DNA of 43,387 nt from Gemmatimonadota bacterium (GTDB taxonomy: Bacteria > JAAXHH01): positions 52,932 to 96,318 of the forward strand of contig VXTP01000016.1 of assembly GCA_009837395.1 (NCBI GenBank), read 5' to 3'. Under the pieces are notes generated by a model that ran no database searches, had not been told where the DNA came from, and saw nothing but the letters and a program-made list of their open reading frames with translations. Shown one piece after another: positions 42,893 through 43,387 of the stretch (within the stretch, counting starts at the first letter, position 1; every line of letters starts with the position of its first letter). The position numbers were made by a program, and so were the translations under genes.

Positions 42893-43137
42893 CCCCGGCT
42901 CGCAAGCTGTTTACGATTCACATAGCATGTGTCGATCCGCTTCAGTCCGGCGGAAGTCGGAGCAGGATCTTCTCCATGGAATCCTGACTGAATGCTGTTG
43001 ATGGATTCTTTGATCTCCGCGAGCGTGCTTTCAACGGAAGCCTTGAATGAATTGATTCTGCAGATCCATATCCCTATGCTGACAAGACTGCCGGTCGCAC
43101 CCAACAGTACTGCAAATGTGACTGGGTTTTTCCACAT
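42889..43137 (-). CDS. Small membrane-anchored coiled-coil protein, possibly frameshifted
   Basis: 82 residues from ATG 43137, with TAGGAGT 6-7 nt upstream. N-terminal TM helix (FAVLLGATGSLVSIGIWIC), then a short amphipathic helix (FKASVESTLAEIKESINSI). From about residue 44 on the sequence becomes non-periodic and its last codons overlap the stop of the convergent gene by 4 nt. In the next frame the helix would continue as DSMEKILLRLPPD and stop at 42942. This suggests a one-base indel near 42985, which would make the intact protein about 65 residues. Function unknown. Confidence 0.65.
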   Translation of the reverse strand: MWKNPVTFAVLLGATGSLVSIGIWICRINSFKASVESTLAEIKESINSIQSGFHGEDPAPTSAGLKRIDTCYVNRKQLASRG

Positions 43138-43239
43138 GACGTACTCCTATTGTGCGAATTGTGAGTAAGCTTGATGTCTTCGATCTTCTGTGTGCTCCCC
43201 GAGACACGATGACGTCGGCGCGGCAATCAACCGAGTCGA

Positions 43240-43387
43240 TCAATTGCGACCGCTCATCTCTCGCAGCGTTTCCTTGATCTCTTTGACGTCGTTTCGGATC
43301 TCCCCGATGTCGTTTCGGATCTCCCCGATGTCGGATTCAACGAGTTCAAAGCGCTGATTGACGTCTGTCCGGAACGCCTTCATCTCC
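43240..43387 (-). CDS. C-terminal part of a coiled-coil protein (5' end beyond the window)
   Basis: On the minus strand a frame runs from the window edge to TGA 43240-43242. It includes an ATG at 43381-43383, but a preceding in-frame GAG and the lack of a spaced Shine-Dalgarno suggest that the gene continues outside. The 47 visible residues after that Met contain exact heptads DIGEIRN-DIGEIRN followed by DVKEIKETLREM, a canonical dimeric coiled coil. The two heptads are encoded by identical 21-bp units. It lies 102 bp upstream of the small membrane protein on the same strand. Confidence 0.6.
   Translation of the reverse strand, partial: EMKAFRTDVNQRFELVESDIGEIRNDIGEIRNDVKEIKETLREMSGRN
43288..43329. 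repeat. Perfect 21-bp tandem duplication encoding a coiled-coil heptad
   Basis: 43288-43308 and 43309-43329 are identical (each starting GTCGTTTCGGATC). On the minus strand each encodes DIGEIRN-type heptad residues, extending the coiled coil by one turn unit without changing the frame. Confidence 0.95.

Overview
The window is a 43.4 kb, gene-dense, high-GC (roughly 60-65% by eye) bacterial chromosome segment with a Gram-negative cell plan. It encodes an outer-membrane barrel, a LolA-like periplasmic protein and an RND exporter. There are no phage, plasmid, IS or CRISPR signatures. The gene mix (mannonate dehydratase, phytanoyl-CoA dioxygenase-like protein, xylonate dehydratase, sulfatase, DUF5829, stand-alone biotin carboxylase trio) suggests a heterotroph from an uncultured lineage such as Latescibacterota or another FCB/Gemmatimonadota-like group. 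That placement is inference from gene content only.

Layout. 1-300: tail of a helix-hairpin-helix protein, and tRNA-Pro(UGG) with a near-consensus promoter. 405-6321: a five-gene sugar-acid operon whose genes are joined by 4-11 bp overlaps (UxuA-like mannonate dehydratase, PhyH-like dioxygenase, YjhG/YagF-type D-xylonate dehydratase, isochorismatase-like hydrolase, COG3618 lactonase-like amidohydrolase). 6381-9872: citrate synthase, a second and divergent isochorismatase-fold protein, and IspG. 10214-17271: an RNA polymerase ECF-type sigma factor divergent, across an AT-rich gap, from an MpaB/DUF2236 oxygenase-like protein, an HAE3/MMPL RND exporter, a LolA-like protein and an outer-membrane barrel. 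17295-22871: N-acetylneuraminate lyase-like aldolase, a three-gene acyl-CoA (propionyl-CoA type) carboxylase and a sugar isomerase-like TIM barrel. 22894-31356: prolyl-tRNA synthetase, S9 peptidase, YjbQ, arginyl-tRNA synthetase, sulfatase, DUF5829. 31359-36027 (minus strand): a His/Cys-rich small exported protein, an ABC exporter (ATPase plus two ABC-2 permeases) and a MerC-like membrane protein. 36137-38199: GT9 glycosyltransferase and ornithine cyclodeaminase-like protein. 38429-39917: a 36-residue basic peptide and glutamine synthetase. 39938-42892: histidine decarboxylase coupled to a tandem-ACT protein, divergent from a multi-spanning acyltransferase-like protein. 42889-43387: two small coiled-coil proteins.

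Two themes stand out. First, several modules look functionally coherent but are not standard textbook clusters: the sugar-acid operon, the sigma/MpaB/RND/LolA/porin block, the MerC/ABC/His-rich block, and histidine decarboxylase-ACT. Second, the segment is peppered with short perfect or near-perfect tandem duplications (15-27 bp, 2-5 copies) at about a dozen places. Some are in frame inside linkers; others span stop codons or ribosome-binding sites. This suggests a lineage-wide slippage or duplication habit that reshapes gene ends.
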